Notes: a model not told the origin generated them from the sequence alone. A DNA stretch of 64,000 nt from Achromobacter xylosoxidans A8 (GCF_000165835.1 NC_014640.1:372001-436000), one strand, 5' to 3'. Numbered from the stretch's first letter, positions 50,124 through 59,697 are shown. A program made the numbers and translations.

Positions 50124-51091
50124 GCGCCGAACCCCTTGGCCAGGCGGCTCTTGGCGTCCGCGTACTCGCTGCGCAGCGTGTCCACGATCTGGCGCGTGGG
50201 CAGCACGCTGGCGATGCCGCCCACGCCCTGGCCCGCGCCCCAGATGTCCTTCCAGGGCTTGACCCGGCCGGAGCCGAAATTGGACGCGCCGCTGTCGGGC
50301 TGCGGCAGGTTGGCCGGGTCCAGCCCGGCGGCGGCGATGCTGGCCTTCAGGTAGTTGCCGGGGATGCCGGTGAAGAACGGGGTGTACAGGATGTCCGAGG
50401 CGCTGGCGTCGACGATGGCGGATTTGTAGCCCTCGCTGGCGTTGGCTTCCTCGCTGGCGATGAAGCGCGTGCCCATGTAGGCGAAGTCCGCGCCCATGGC
50501 CTGCGCGGCCAGGACGTGTGCGCCCGAGGTGATTGCGCCCGACAGGATCAGCGGGCCGTCATAGAAGCGGCGCACTTCGGACACCAGCGCGAAGGGGCTG
50601 AGCGTGCCCGCGTGGCCGCCGGCGCCGGCGCACACCAGGATAAGACCGTCCACGCCGGCTTCCAGCGCCTTTTCGGCGTGGCGGATCGTGGTCACGTCAT
50701 GGAATACCTTGCCGCCCCAGTCATGCACGCCTTTGACCAGGTCGCCGGGCGCGCGCAGGCTGGTAATGATGAGCGGCACGCGGTGGCTGGCGCACACGGC
50801 CAGGTCTTGCTCCAGGCGGTCGTTGGACTGATGGATGATCTGGTTGACCGCGAACGGCGCCACGGTCGCGCCGGGATTGGCTTCGCGGTGCGAGGCCAGG
50901 CCAGCCTGGACCTCGTCCAGCCAGTCGCTCAGCAGGCTCTGCGGGCGCGCGTTCAGCGCCGGGAACGAACCCACGATGCCGCTGGTGCATTGCGCCACCA
51001 CCAGCTTGGGATTGGACACGATGAACATGGGGGCGCAGATGACCGGCAGGGACATCTGGCCGTACAAATCAGTCACGAGAGAGTGGGGCAT
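50120..51091 (-). CDS. Nitronate monooxygenase / 2-nitropropane dioxygenase family (FMN)
   Basis: 323-aa flavoprotein with TIM-barrel fold. PVICAPMFIVSNPKLVVAQ is the usual N-terminus. The GADGLILVCAGAGGHAG segment with His is the family's FMN/active-site motif, followed by LSGAITSG and MGADFAYMGTRFIASEEANA. Members oxidise alkyl nitronates, but many are fatty-acid related enoyl reductase-like enzymes. Co-transcribed with the isomerase-like gene and divergent from TetR, so a role in acyl-CoA metabolism is as likely as nitronate removal. Confidence 0.9.
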   Translation of the reverse strand: MPHSLVTDLYGQMSLPVICAPMFIVSNPKLVVAQCTSGIVGSFPALNARPQSLLSDWLDEVQAGLASHREANPGATVAPFAVNQIIHQSNDRLEQDLAVCASHRVPLIITSLRAPGDLVKGVHDWGGKVFHDVTTIRHAEKALEAGVDGLILVCAGAGGHAGTLSPFALVSEVRRFYDGPLILSGAITSGAHVLAAQAMGADFAYMGTRFIASEEANASEGYKSAIVDASASDILYTPFFTGIPGNYLKASIAAAGLDPANLPQPDSGASNFGSGRVKPWKDIWGAGQGVGGIASVLPTRQIVDTLRSEYADAKSRLAKGFGA

Positions 51092-51124
51092 GGCGTCGTC
51101 GCGGAAAAAAGGTCAAAAGAGGGC

Positions 51125-51176
51125 TTGAGCATCGTAGTCGGGTGTGCCTATAATTACCTACCGACCGTCCGGTAAT
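51125..51176 (+). promoter_or_regulatory. TetR promoter with overlapping palindromic operator
   Basis: TTGAGC (51125-51130) and TATAAT (51149-51154), 18-bp spacer, pointing to the TetR gene. Immediately downstream TACCG-N6-CGGTA (51159-51174) lies within the wider dyad ATTACC-N12-GGTAAT (51153-51176). This matches the ACCGACCG-type sites often found in TetR-controlled acyl-CoA gene clusters. It sits in the divergent region, so binding could repress both directions. Confidence 0.72.
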
Positions 51177-51272
51177 TAATTAATCCTTATTAAACGGCAT
51201 GCGCCGAAGCGCTGTCAATGGAGGTTCGCAAGAGCCTCCGGCAGCGCCGGCGCGGCCCTTCCAAAGGCAGCC

Positions 51273-51896
51273 ATGGCGACCTCCGCCCCTCCCACCCAGA
51301 AACGCGCCCGCGCCGGCCGCCCGCCCACCGTGGCGGCGCCGCGCGAACGGATCCTGGAAGAAGCCGCCAAGCTCTTCGCCCGCAGCGGCTACGACGGCAG
51401 CTCGGTGTCGGACCTGGCTGGAGCACTCGGCGTGTCCAAGGCCGCCATCTACCACTACTACACCACCAAGCAGGACATCTACGACGCCATCATCCTGGCC
51501 GTGCTGACCGGCCTGACCCAGGCCGTGGCCCAGGAAGTTGGCCGGGCCGAAGGCGCCACCGCCCGGTTGCGCGCCTTCATGGTGGGCCACGCGCGTTACT
51601 TCGAGCAGCACCATCCCGAATTCGTCACGATGCTGATCGGCTATTCCGGCATGGCCCTGACCGAGCGCGAAGACGCCGCCCGGCTGCGCGACGGGTACGA
51701 AAAGCGCCTGCGCGAACTGATTGCGCAGGGCGTTGCCGCCGGCGAATTCCGCGCGCTGGACGTGGCCGCGGCCGGCCGCGGCGTGCTGTCCATGCTGAAT
51801 TGGATGGTGCGCTGGTACAAGCCGGGCCAGGGCGACAGCGCCGAAACCATCGCCGCCGGCTACTTCGATCTATTGGTCGGAGGCATGCGCGCCTGA
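51273..51896 (+). CDS. TetR-family transcriptional regulator
   Basis: 207-aa repressor. N-terminal HTH (residues 20-66) with RERILEEAAKLFARSGYDGSSVSDLAGALGVSKAAIYHYYTTKQDIYDA, the standard TetR pattern. The C-terminal ligand domain is helical. The operator-like palindrome in front of it, and acyl-CoA genes on both sides, suggest an acyl-CoA or fatty-acid ligand. The acyl-CoA dehydrogenase gene follows 47 bp downstream. Confidence 0.93.
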   Translation: MATSAPPTQKRARAGRPPTVAAPRERILEEAAKLFARSGYDGSSVSDLAGALGVSKAAIYHYYTTKQDIYDAIILAVLTGLTQAVAQEVGRAEGATARLRAFMVGHARYFEQHHPEFVTMLIGYSGMALTEREDAARLRDGYEKRLRELIAQGVAAGEFRALDVAAAGRGVLSMLNWMVRWYKPGQGDSAETIAAGYFDLLVGGMRA

Positions 51897-51943
51897 GGCG
51901 CGGCTGTCCCCGGCTTGCCCCGCTTTTTTTTGAGACTCCCATC

Positions 51944-53092
51944 ATGGCCCTCGATACCGAAACCCTGAACCTGCTGCTGGATGCCGTGCGCCGCTTCGTG
52001 CACGAACGCCTGATCCCCGCCGAAGACGAACTGGCCGAAAGCGGCCAGGTGCCGCCGGACATCGTCAACGAGATGCGCGAACTGGGCCTGTTCGGCCTGT
52101 CCATCTCGCCCGACCACGGCGGCCTGGGCCTGACCATGGAAGAGGAAGTGCGCGTGGTCTTCGAACTGGGGCAGACCTCGCCCGCGTTCCGCTCGCTGGC
52201 CGGCACCAACATCGGCATCGGTTCGCAAGCCATCGTGCTGGCCGGCACCGACGAGCAGCGCGCCAACTACCTGCCCAAGCTGGCCAGCGGCGAACTGATA
52301 GGCTCGTTCGCGCTGACCGAGCCCGACGCCGGCTCCGACGCCATGGCGCTGCGCCTGTCCGCCGTGCGCGACGGCGACAGCTATGTGCTCAACGGCACCA
52401 AGCGCTACATCACCAACGCGCCCATCGCCGGCCTGTTCTCGGTCATGGCGCGCACCGCGCCGGAACGCCGCGCCAATTCCATTTCGTGCTTCCTGGTCGA
52501 GGCCGGCACGCCGGGCCTGACCATCGGCAAGCCCGACAAGAAGATGGGCCAGGCCGGCGCCCTGACCAGCGACGTGGTGTTCGACAACTGCCGCGTCCCG
52601 GCCAGCGCGCTGCTGGGCGGGGAAGAGGGCAATGGCTTCCGCACCTCGATGCGGGTGTTGGACAAGGGTCGCCTGCATATCTCGGCGCTGTGCGTGGGCA
52701 TCGCCGACCGCCTGCTGAGCGACGCCGTGAAGTACGCCATTGAGCGTAAGCAATTCGGCCAGCCCATCGCTGAATTCCAGCTGATCCAGGCCATGATCGC
52801 CGACAGCCAGGCCGAACTTTACGCCGCGCGCTGCATGGTGTTGGACGCCGCCCGCATGCGCGACCGCGGCGAGAACACCACCATGCAGGCCGCCTGCTGC
52901 AAGCTGTACGCCACCGAAATGGTGGGCCGCGTGGCCGACCGCGCGGTGCAGATCCACGGCGGCGCGGGCTACATGTCCGAGTACGCGGTCGAGCGCTTCT
53001 ACCGCGACGTGCGCCTGTTCCGCATCTTCGAAGGCACCTCGCAGATCCAGCAGCTGGTGATCGCCCGCGAAACCATCAAGGCGCATTCCTGA
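51944..53092 (+). CDS. Acyl-CoA dehydrogenase
   Basis: 382-aa FAD enzyme that introduces the alpha-beta double bond in acyl-CoA and passes electrons to ETF. Family motifs: FALTEPDAGSDAMAL and KRYITNAP (FAD/substrate), RKQFGQPIAEFQ and the C-terminal QIHGGAGYMSEYAVERFYRDVRLFRIFEGTSQIQQLVIAR with the catalytic Glu region (FEGT). ATG 51944 gives the family N-terminus; the longer frame from 51218 overlaps the TetR gene. Likely regulated with TetR. Confidence 0.95.
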   Translation: MALDTETLNLLLDAVRRFVHERLIPAEDELAESGQVPPDIVNEMRELGLFGLSISPDHGGLGLTMEEEVRVVFELGQTSPAFRSLAGTNIGIGSQAIVLAGTDEQRANYLPKLASGELIGSFALTEPDAGSDAMALRLSAVRDGDSYVLNGTKRYITNAPIAGLFSVMARTAPERRANSISCFLVEAGTPGLTIGKPDKKMGQAGALTSDVVFDNCRVPASALLGGEEGNGFRTSMRVLDKGRLHISALCVGIADRLLSDAVKYAIERKQFGQPIAEFQLIQAMIADSQAELYAARCMVLDAARMRDRGENTTMQAACCKLYATEMVGRVADRAVQIHGGAGYMSEYAVERFYRDVRLFRIFEGTSQIQQLVIARETIKAHS

Positions 53093-53276
53093 GCGCGGAC
53101 ACGGCCCAAGAGGCTAATATCCTGCATGACTGACGGTGATCCGGCGGCGGCCCTGGGCCGCGCCGGAATATGACGCGCCAGCGGCCGCGCGCCGCCGGCA
53201 TGACGGAATTCCAGTCTGGCTTGCGCACCGCCGCAAGCCGGACGTTTTCATTTCTCTTCCAGCGAAAAGATTACTA

Positions 53277-54506
53277 ATGTCGCAACGTCCCGCTCCCCTT
53301 ACCGGCATACGCGTGCTGGATCTCACCCGCGTCCTGGCGGGTCCCTGGTGCACCCAGAACCTTGCCGACCTCGGCGCCGAGGTGATCAAGATCGAACGCC
53401 CCGGCGCGGGCGACGACACGCGGGCCTGGGGGCCTCCGTACCTGAAGGACGAGGCGGGCAACGACACCACCGAGGCGGCCTATTACCTGTCCGCCAACCG
53501 CAACAAGCTGTCGGTGGCACTGGACATCGCCTCGCCGCGCGGCGCCGAGCTGGTGCGTGAACTGGCGCTGCAAAGCGACATCCTGGTGGAAAACTTCAAG
53601 GTCGGCGGCCTCTCCAAGTACGGCCTGGACTACGACAGCCTGAAGGAACTCAACCCGCGCCTGATCTACTGCTCCATTACCGGCTTCGGCCAAACCGGCC
53701 CCTACGCCAGCCGCCCCGGCTATGACTTCATGATCCAGGGCATGGGCGGCCTGATGAGCATCACCGGCGAACGCGACGACCTGCCCGGCGGCGGTCCGCA
53801 GAAGGCGGGGGTGGCGGTGACCGACCTGATGACGGGCATGTACTCCACGGTCGGCATCCTGGCCGCGCTGCACGAACGCTCGCGCAGCGGCCTGGGCCAG
53901 CACATCGACATGGCGCTGCTGGACTGCCAGGTCAGCATGCTGGCCAACCAGAACCTCAACTACATGACCTCGGGCGTGGCGCCCAAGCGTGCCGGCAACG
54001 CGCACCAGAACCTGGTGCCTTATCAGGTGTTCGCGGCCAGCGACGGCCACCTGATCGTGGCGGTCGGCAACGACAGCCAGTTCCGCAATTACTGCGGCGC
54101 GATCGGCCTGCCCGAGCTGTCGGCCGATCCGCGCTTCGCCACCAATCCGCAACGCGTGAAGAACCGCGCCGAACTGGTGCCGCTGCTGACCGAACGCATG
54201 GCCACCGGCGCGCGCGACCACTGGCTGGCCGCGTTGGAAGCCGTGGGCGTGCCGGCCGGCCCCATCAATACGCTGGACCAGGTCTACGAAGACCCGCAGG
54301 TCCTGGCGCGCGGCATGAAGCGTGAATTGCCGCATCCGACCGCAGGCACGGTGCCGATTGCCGCCAGCCCGCTGAAGTTCTCCGACAGCCCGGTCGAGTA
54401 CCGCCGTCCGCCGCCCATGCTGGGCGAGCACACCGAGCAGGTGCTGTCCGAAAAACTGGGCCTGTCGGCCGAAGAAATCCTGGCGCTGGCGCAAAGCCGG
54501 GCCTGA
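53277..54506 (+). CDS. CaiB/BaiF family CoA-transferase
   Basis: 409-aa class III CoA-transferase that moves CoA between carboxylic acids. N-terminal LTGIRVLDLTRVLAGPWCTQNLADLGAEVIKIERP, the ENFKVGGLSKYGLDY segment and the catalytic Asp in RPGYDFMIQGMGGLMSITG are typical. ATG 53277 is the family start with a weak ribosome binding site. It is 184 bp after the acyl-CoA dehydrogenase gene and 30 bp before the hydroxyacyl-CoA dehydrogenase, and probably activates the acid degraded by this cluster. Confidence 0.93.
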   Translation: MSQRPAPLTGIRVLDLTRVLAGPWCTQNLADLGAEVIKIERPGAGDDTRAWGPPYLKDEAGNDTTEAAYYLSANRNKLSVALDIASPRGAELVRELALQSDILVENFKVGGLSKYGLDYDSLKELNPRLIYCSITGFGQTGPYASRPGYDFMIQGMGGLMSITGERDDLPGGGPQKAGVAVTDLMTGMYSTVGILAALHERSRSGLGQHIDMALLDCQVSMLANQNLNYMTSGVAPKRAGNAHQNLVPYQVFAASDGHLIVAVGNDSQFRNYCGAIGLPELSADPRFATNPQRVKNRAELVPLLTERMATGARDHWLAALEAVGVPAGPINTLDQVYEDPQVLARGMKRELPHPTAGTVPIAASPLKFSDSPVEYRRPPPMLGEHTEQVLSEKLGLSAEEILALAQSRA

Positions 54507-54536
54507 ACCCCATCCAATAAAAGCAGGAGAGTGGTG

Positions 54537-56063
54537 ATGAAGGAGATTCAAACCATCGGCGTCGTCGGCGCCGGGGCCATGGGGCGCGGCATCGCGCAGA
54601 TCGCGGCGCAAGCCGGGCTGCGCGTGCGCCTGTACGACACCAGCGCCGACGCCGTGGCGGCCGCGCGCGAGTCGCTGCGCCAGACCTGGGACAAGCTGGC
54701 CCAGAAGGGCAAGCTGAGCGCCGCCGACGCGCAGGCCGCGCTGGAACGCGTCGAATCCGCCACCGCGTTGACCGACATGTCGAACTGCCAGCTGGTGGTG
54801 GAAGCCATCGTCGAACGCCTGGACGTCAAGCGCGACCTGTTCGCCGCGCTGGAAGGCGTGGTGGCCGAAGATTGCATCCTGGCGTCGAACACCTCGTCGC
54901 TGTCCATCACCGCCATCGCCGCCGCCTGCAAGCATCCGCAGCGCGTGGCGGGCTACCACTTCTTCAACCCGGTCGCGCTGATGAAGGTGGTCGAAGTCAT
55001 CGACGGCCTGCGCAGCGCGCCCGAAGTCGGCGACGCGCTGGCCGAGCTGGCCCACCGCATGGGCCATACGCCGGTGCGCGCCAAGGACATGCCGGGCTTC
55101 ATCGTCAACCACGCCGGCCGCGGCATGAATACCGAAGGCCTGCGCGTGGCGCAGGAAGCCGTGGCGACCTTCGCCCAGGTCGATGCCGTGATGCGCGAGC
55201 AGGCCGGCTTCCGCATGGGGCCGTTCGAACTGCTGGACCTGACGGCGCTGGACGTGTCCCACCCGGTCATGGAATCCATCTACCGCCAGTTCTTCGATGA
55301 GCCGCGCTTCCGTCCGTCGCCCATCACTACCGTGCGCCTGGCCGGCGGCCTGATCGGCCGCAAGGCCGGTGAAGGCTTCTACGTCTACGCCGACGGCCAG
55401 AAGCAGGTGCCGGCCGAGCCGCCCGTGCCCGCGCTGCCCGAGAACCTGAAGGTCTGGGTCAGCCCCAGGCACGCCGAAGGGTACGCCCGCGCTGCCGCGC
55501 TGGTCGAAAAGCTGGGCGCCACGCTGGTGACCGGTTCCACGCCCGACGCCGACGCGCTCATCCTCGTCACGCCCTTCGGCGAAGACGTTTCCACCACGGT
55601 TTCCGCGCAAGGCCTGAACGCGGCCCGCACGGTCGGCCTGGATGCGCTCTATGCTTTCGACAGCGCCAAGCGCCGCACCATCATGGTGTCGCCCGCCACC
55701 GAAGCCAAGTGGCGCGACGCCGCGCATGCGCTGCTGGCCGCAGACGGCGTGCCGGTCACGGTGATCGAGGATTCGCCGGGCTTCATCGCCCAGCGCATCG
55801 TGGCCACCATCGTCAACATCGCCAGCGACATCGCGCAACAGCAGATCGCCACGCCCAAGGACATCGACCTGGCGGTGACGCTGGGCCTGGGCTATCCGGT
55901 GGGGCCGCTGGCCCTGGGCGACAAGCTGGGCGCCGACCGTATCCTGGAAATCCTGAAGAGCATGCAACGCGTGACCGGCGATCCGCGCTATCGCCCCAGC
56001 CTGTGGCTGCAGCGCCGCGTGCAGCTCGGCATGTCGCTGACGCAGGCGACTGGCGAACAGTGA
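54537..56063 (+). CDS. 3-hydroxyacyl-CoA dehydrogenase (PaaH/PaaC type)
   Basis: 508-aa NAD enzyme oxidising 3-hydroxyacyl-CoA to 3-ketoacyl-CoA. N-terminal Rossmann motif GVVGAGAMGRGIAQ. Catalytic His/Glu region VAGYHFFNPVALMKVVEVI. Duplicated C-terminal domains: FIVNHAGRGMNTEG and FIAQRIVATIVNIASDIA. Of three clustered starts, ATG 54537 is preferred because AGGAG is 7 nt upstream. The two-C-domain layout matches phenylacetate-pathway enzymes, but no other paa genes are visible. A strong terminator follows. Confidence 0.95.
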   Translation: MKEIQTIGVVGAGAMGRGIAQIAAQAGLRVRLYDTSADAVAAARESLRQTWDKLAQKGKLSAADAQAALERVESATALTDMSNCQLVVEAIVERLDVKRDLFAALEGVVAEDCILASNTSSLSITAIAAACKHPQRVAGYHFFNPVALMKVVEVIDGLRSAPEVGDALAELAHRMGHTPVRAKDMPGFIVNHAGRGMNTEGLRVAQEAVATFAQVDAVMREQAGFRMGPFELLDLTALDVSHPVMESIYRQFFDEPRFRPSPITTVRLAGGLIGRKAGEGFYVYADGQKQVPAEPPVPALPENLKVWVSPRHAEGYARAAALVEKLGATLVTGSTPDADALILVTPFGEDVSTTVSAQGLNAARTVGLDALYAFDSAKRRTIMVSPATEAKWRDAAHALLAADGVPVTVIEDSPGFIAQRIVATIVNIASDIAQQQIATPKDIDLAVTLGLGYPVGPLALGDKLGADRILEILKSMQRVTGDPRYRPSLWLQRRVQLGMSLTQATGEQ

Positions 56064-56107
56064 TGTGATGGCTATGCATGGCAGGGCACCGCCCTGACAT
56101 GTACACA

Positions 56108-56144
56108 AAAGCCCGCAAGACTTCGTGTCTTGCGGGCTTTTTTT
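56108..56144 (+). terminator. Bidirectional terminator between convergent operons
   Basis: 14-bp stem AAAGCCCGCAAGAC/GTCTTGCGGGCTTT, 5-nt loop, seven T on the plus strand. On the minus strand TTTT(G) follows, so it also serves the Bug receptor gene that ends at 56163. Confidence 0.95.
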
Positions 56145-56162
56145 CCTGAAGGACCGGCCGCC

Positions 56163-57128
56163 TCAGTTGGCCGGCTTGACGCCGATCAGAGAGACCAGCG
56201 GCGTCCAGAGCGCGATGTCGTCGCGGATGCGGCGGGCGAACTTGTCCTTCACCTCGCCTGCGCGCGGCTGGCTGCCGGACGCGTCGAACTTGCTCAGCAC
56301 GTCCGGGTCGCGCAGCATGACCTGCACGGCGTCGGCCAGTCGGTCCACTACTTCGGCGGGCGTGCCGGGCGGCGCGAACAGGCCGTTCCAGGTTTCGATC
56401 TCGTGCCCCGGGATGGTGTCGGCGATGGCTGGCACGCCCGGCAGCTGAGGCACGGGCTGGCGGCTGGACACGCCCAGGAAGCGGATGCGGCCGCTATCCT
56501 TGTAAGGCAGGATTTCGGAGATGTTGGCCGAATACAGGTCGGTGGTGCCGCCCATGGTGTCGAGCAAGGCCGGCGCGCCGCCCCGGTAGCCGATCAGCGT
56601 CGCCTCGATACCGGCGCGCTTCAGGAACACCAGCACCGACATGTGCGACATCGACCCTTCGCCGCCGTGCGCGACGGTCAACGCGCCGGGTTTGGCCCGG
56701 CCATACTCGATCAACTGCGCCAGGTTCTGGAAGCGCGAGCTGGACGGCACCGTGAGCACCAGCGGGTTGCTGGCGATGTTGGCCACTGGCACCAGATCGT
56801 TCAACGGGTCATAACGCACGTTGAACAGGAACCGGACCAGCGAAACCTGGCCGATGGACCCCACCATCAGCGTGTTGCCGTCGTTGCGGGAACGGATCAG
56901 CGCATCGGTGGCGATGGTTCCGCCCGCGCCCGCCTGGTTTTTCACCACCACTGACGACCCCAGCGTGCGGCGCAGCGAATCGGAGGTGATGCGCGCCACA
57001 TAGTCGGTGTTGCCGCCCGGCGGGTAAGGCACGATCAGTGTGATGGCGGACCCTTCCTGGGCTTGGGCCAGCGCGGACAGCAGCAGCGGCGAGGTGGCCA
57101 GCAGCCGCGAGAACTGACGACGATTCAT
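56163..57128 (-). CDS. Tripartite tricarboxylate (Bug/TctC) family solute receptor
   Basis: 321-aa periplasmic receptor. Twin-basic-like start MNRRQFSRLLA and a signal peptide to about AQA. The mature part has ITLIVPYPPGGNTDYVAR and VVKNQAGAGGTIATDAL, diagnostic Bug stretches. ATG 57128 has AGGGGAA upstream; the frame to 57173 is unconserved. It is the last gene of the cobW - amidohydrolase - receptor operon, so its ligand may be the amidohydrolase substrate or product. No TctAB membrane genes are nearby, as is usual for orphan Bug receptors. Confidence 0.94.
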   Translation of the reverse strand: MNRRQFSRLLATSPLLLSALAQAQEGSAITLIVPYPPGGNTDYVARITSDSLRRTLGSSVVVKNQAGAGGTIATDALIRSRNDGNTLMVGSIGQVSLVRFLFNVRYDPLNDLVPVANIASNPLVLTVPSSSRFQNLAQLIEYGRAKPGALTVAHGGEGSMSHMSVLVFLKRAGIEATLIGYRGGAPALLDTMGGTTDLYSANISEILPYKDSGRIRFLGVSSRQPVPQLPGVPAIADTIPGHEIETWNGLFAPPGTPAEVVDRLADAVQVMLRDPDVLSKFDASGSQPRAGEVKDKFARRIRDDIALWTPLVSLIGVKPAN

Positions 57129-57169
57129 GATGTTTTCCCCTTGTGTCGTAGTGATGCGCGGCCGTGAAC

Positions 57170-58549
57170 TCAACGGGTCGCGGCAGCCATCTGGCCGCTG
57201 CCCTTGGCGCCGACGACTTTTCCGTCCTCATACACCGTGGCGCCGCGCACCAGGGTGCGTACCGGCTTGCCCATGAGACGGCGGCCGGCATAGGGGCTCC
57301 AGCCCACCAGGCTGAGGACGTCTTCGTCGCGCACTTCGTATTCGGTCTCCAGGTCGACCAGGACCAGGTCGGCGTCCAGGCCCGCGCGTATTTCACCCTT
57401 TTCGCGCAGCCGGAACAATTCGGCGGGTTTGGCCGAGCAGGCCTCGGCCACCCGTTCCAGGCTGATCTTGCCTTCCTGCGCCGCGGTCAGGAACATGCTC
57501 AGGTAGAACTGGGTCGACGGCGTGCCGGTATGGGCTTTCCAGCCATCGGTCCAGCCCACTTCTTTCTCTTCGCGCGTGTGCGGGGCATGGTCGGTGGCAA
57601 TGATATCGATGGTGCCGTCGTTGAGTCCTTCCCACAGGCCCGGCACGTTCTTCTCCGGCACCCAATACGACAGCGCATACGAGCCCAGGCGCTGGATCGC
57701 CGACCATTCGCAACCCAGGAACAGCGCCCAGGGATTGATCTCGCAGGTCACCTTCTGCCCCGCTGCCTTGGCTTCACGGATGAGCTGCACGCTGCCGGCG
57801 GTCTGCGTGTGCAGAATGTGCAGGTGGCAGCCGGCCGCCTTCTGCAGCCGCAGCAGGGTGGCGATGGCGGTTTCCCAGATCACGCCATCGTGGGCGGCAT
57901 AGGCGCGCGCATAGGCCAGCGCGTCGCGTTCGCCGCGGTCCCAGTAGGTCTGTTCGATCACGTCCATCAAGGCCTGATCGTGCGGGTGCACCATCAATGG
58001 CACGTCCAGTTCTGCGCAGCGCTGCATGATGCGCAACAGCTTGCCGTGGTCATGCACGCCGATGCCGGGCATGTGCGGGTAGTCTCGCCCCGTGTCCACC
58101 ACCATGAAGATCTTGAATGCCGCAATGCCGGTGGCGGTCATGGCCTCCATTTCCGACTCGATCGTCGGCGCCGGATTGAAGTTCCAGTCGACCACGGCGT
58201 CGCTGCGGTAGATGGCGAACTGCTTTTCCAGCAGGTCCAGCGAGTTGGGCGGCGGATTGACGTTGGGCATGCCCACGCTGGTGGTGACGCCGCCGGCGGC
58301 GCATTGCTGCGTGGCGGTGAGGATGGTGTCCTTGTACTCAAATCCCTTTTGCGAGCCCTGGCGGTGGTGCGAGTGCATGTCGATGGCGCCCGGCAGGACG
58401 GCCAGGCCGCTCGCATCGATGATGTTCCGCGCGTCGGGCTCGCTGCCGGCCTCGTACAGGCCGGCGATCTTGCCGTCGCGGATGCCGATGGAGGCGCGCA
58501 CGCGGCCTTGCGGAGTGACCACCAGGCCGTTCTTGATCAAAGTGTCCAT
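57170..58549 (-). CDS. Cyclic amidohydrolase (hydantoinase/dihydropyrimidinase/allantoinase family)
   Basis: 459-aa metal-dependent amidohydrolase with a TIM barrel. Metal ligands: H-x-H in IDMHSHHRQG, the carboxylated Lys in AAFKIFMVVD, His in VHPHDQ, His in LHILHTQT and Asp in IIATDHAPH. It opens cyclic amides or ureides; which one cannot be told from the sequence. Second gene of a minus-strand operon: 34 bp after the CobW-type GTPase gene and 41 bp before the Bug receptor gene. Confidence 0.9.
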   Translation of the reverse strand: MDTLIKNGLVVTPQGRVRASIGIRDGKIAGLYEAGSEPDARNIIDASGLAVLPGAIDMHSHHRQGSQKGFEYKDTILTATQQCAAGGVTTSVGMPNVNPPPNSLDLLEKQFAIYRSDAVVDWNFNPAPTIESEMEAMTATGIAAFKIFMVVDTGRDYPHMPGIGVHDHGKLLRIMQRCAELDVPLMVHPHDQALMDVIEQTYWDRGERDALAYARAYAAHDGVIWETAIATLLRLQKAAGCHLHILHTQTAGSVQLIREAKAAGQKVTCEINPWALFLGCEWSAIQRLGSYALSYWVPEKNVPGLWEGLNDGTIDIIATDHAPHTREEKEVGWTDGWKAHTGTPSTQFYLSMFLTAAQEGKISLERVAEACSAKPAELFRLREKGEIRAGLDADLVLVDLETEYEVRDEDVLSLVGWSPYAGRRLMGKPVRTLVRGATVYEDGKVVGAKGSGQMAAATR

Positions 58550-58583
58550 GCTGTCTTCCTTGTGATGGGGAATGCCAAAACGA

Positions 58584-59672
58584 TCAGGCCGCGCGTGCGG
58601 CGGGCGGGAGGGCGCGCTGCCGCACCGCGTCCCAGACCTGCATGACGTAGTCTTTGCTCAGGCCTTTGGTAATGAAAACCATGCGGGATTGCCGGTCCGT
58701 GTCGGGCCAGTCCGGCAATTCGGTGGGGGGATGGAACAAGCGCTGCACGGCCTGCAGCACGATGGGCCGCTCGTGGCCGGCGATGTGCAGGATGCCTTTG
58801 ACGCGCAGCAGCTCGTCCGGGTGCGCCATGACCAACGCATCCAGCCACGCGCTGACTTGCGGCCATTGCAAGGGGGCGGCGAAATCCAGGCAGAAGCTGT
58901 CGATGCGGGCATGGTCGTGGCCATGCGCGTGCGTGTGGTGCTTATGGGTGTGTTCATGCCCATGCCCACCATGCCCGTGTCCGTCCGTGTAAGGCGCGGC
59001 GTTGAGCCATTGCCGGGCCTGCTCCGGACGCACGTTCACGTCGTAGACATCGGGCCCGTCCAGCACCGTGGCATCCGGCCGCTCCGCAGGGTTGCACACC
59101 ACGCGCGTTGCTCCCGGGTTGACGCGCGCCAGCGTGTCCACCAGCGCCGCGACTTGCGCGCCGGGCAGTTCGGTCTTGGTGACGATCAAGGCATCGGCGA
59201 CGGCCGCCTGCTTGACGGCTTCCGGGTGCGCGGCCAGCGTGCCCGGCCCGTTGACGGCGTCCACCACGGTCAGCACGCGGTTCAAGCGGAACGAGCGCGC
59301 GACGGGAAACGTCATCAACGCCTGGATGACCGGCACCACGTCGGCCATGCCCGTGGTTTCGATCAGGACGCGATCAAAGGCAGCGATGGTTCCGGCGCTG
59401 CGCTTGGCGCGCAGGTCGCGCAGGGTCTCGACTAGGTCGCCTTGCACGGTGCAGCACAGGCAGCCGGTGGTCAGTTCGATGGTGTTGTCGTTGCTGCTGG
59501 CGATCAGCGCGTGGTCGATGCCGATCTCGCCAAACTCATTGACGATGACCGCCGCACCGGCCAGCGCCGGGTCGCGCAGCCAGTGATTCAGCAGGGTGGT
59601 CTTGCCGCTGCCCAGGAAGCCCGTCAGCAAAGTGACTGGAATACGCGTTTCGGAGGTCTCGCCGTTTGCCAT
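58584..59672 (-). CDS. CobW/COG0523-family GTPase (putative metallochaperone)
   Basis: 362-aa G3E GTPase. Walker A GFLGSGKTTLL (18-28), the metal-binding GCLCC motif (CxCC), Walker B-like VLIETTGMAD, guanine motif TKTE. A long His-rich stretch (about 226-248, HGHGGHGHEHTHKHHTHAHGHDH pattern) precedes the CobW C-terminal domain. The His run and CxCC site indicate Zn or Co handling. ATG 59672 gives the family start. First gene of the operon with a metal-dependent amidohydrolase, which suggests it loads that enzyme. Confidence 0.93.
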   Translation of the reverse strand: MANGETSETRIPVTLLTGFLGSGKTTLLNHWLRDPALAGAAVIVNEFGEIGIDHALIASSNDNTIELTTGCLCCTVQGDLVETLRDLRAKRSAGTIAAFDRVLIETTGMADVVPVIQALMTFPVARSFRLNRVLTVVDAVNGPGTLAAHPEAVKQAAVADALIVTKTELPGAQVAALVDTLARVNPGATRVVCNPAERPDATVLDGPDVYDVNVRPEQARQWLNAAPYTDGHGHGGHGHEHTHKHHTHAHGHDHARIDSFCLDFAAPLQWPQVSAWLDALVMAHPDELLRVKGILHIAGHERPIVLQAVQRLFHPPTELPDWPDTDRQSRMVFITKGLSKDYVMQVWDAVRQRALPPAARAA

Positions 59673-59697
59673 GATCCACCTTTGCAAAAAATACTAA

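Noticed and set aside
53274..56108. Minus-strand open frame of about 944 codons
   Set aside because: Antisense to the CoA-transferase and hydroxyacyl-CoA dehydrogenase genes; no recognisable domain.
58915..58990. Possible tandem repeat or CRISPR-like region
   Set aside because: It encodes the His-rich segment of the CobW-family GTPase; codon-level repetition only, no regular repeat-spacer structure.
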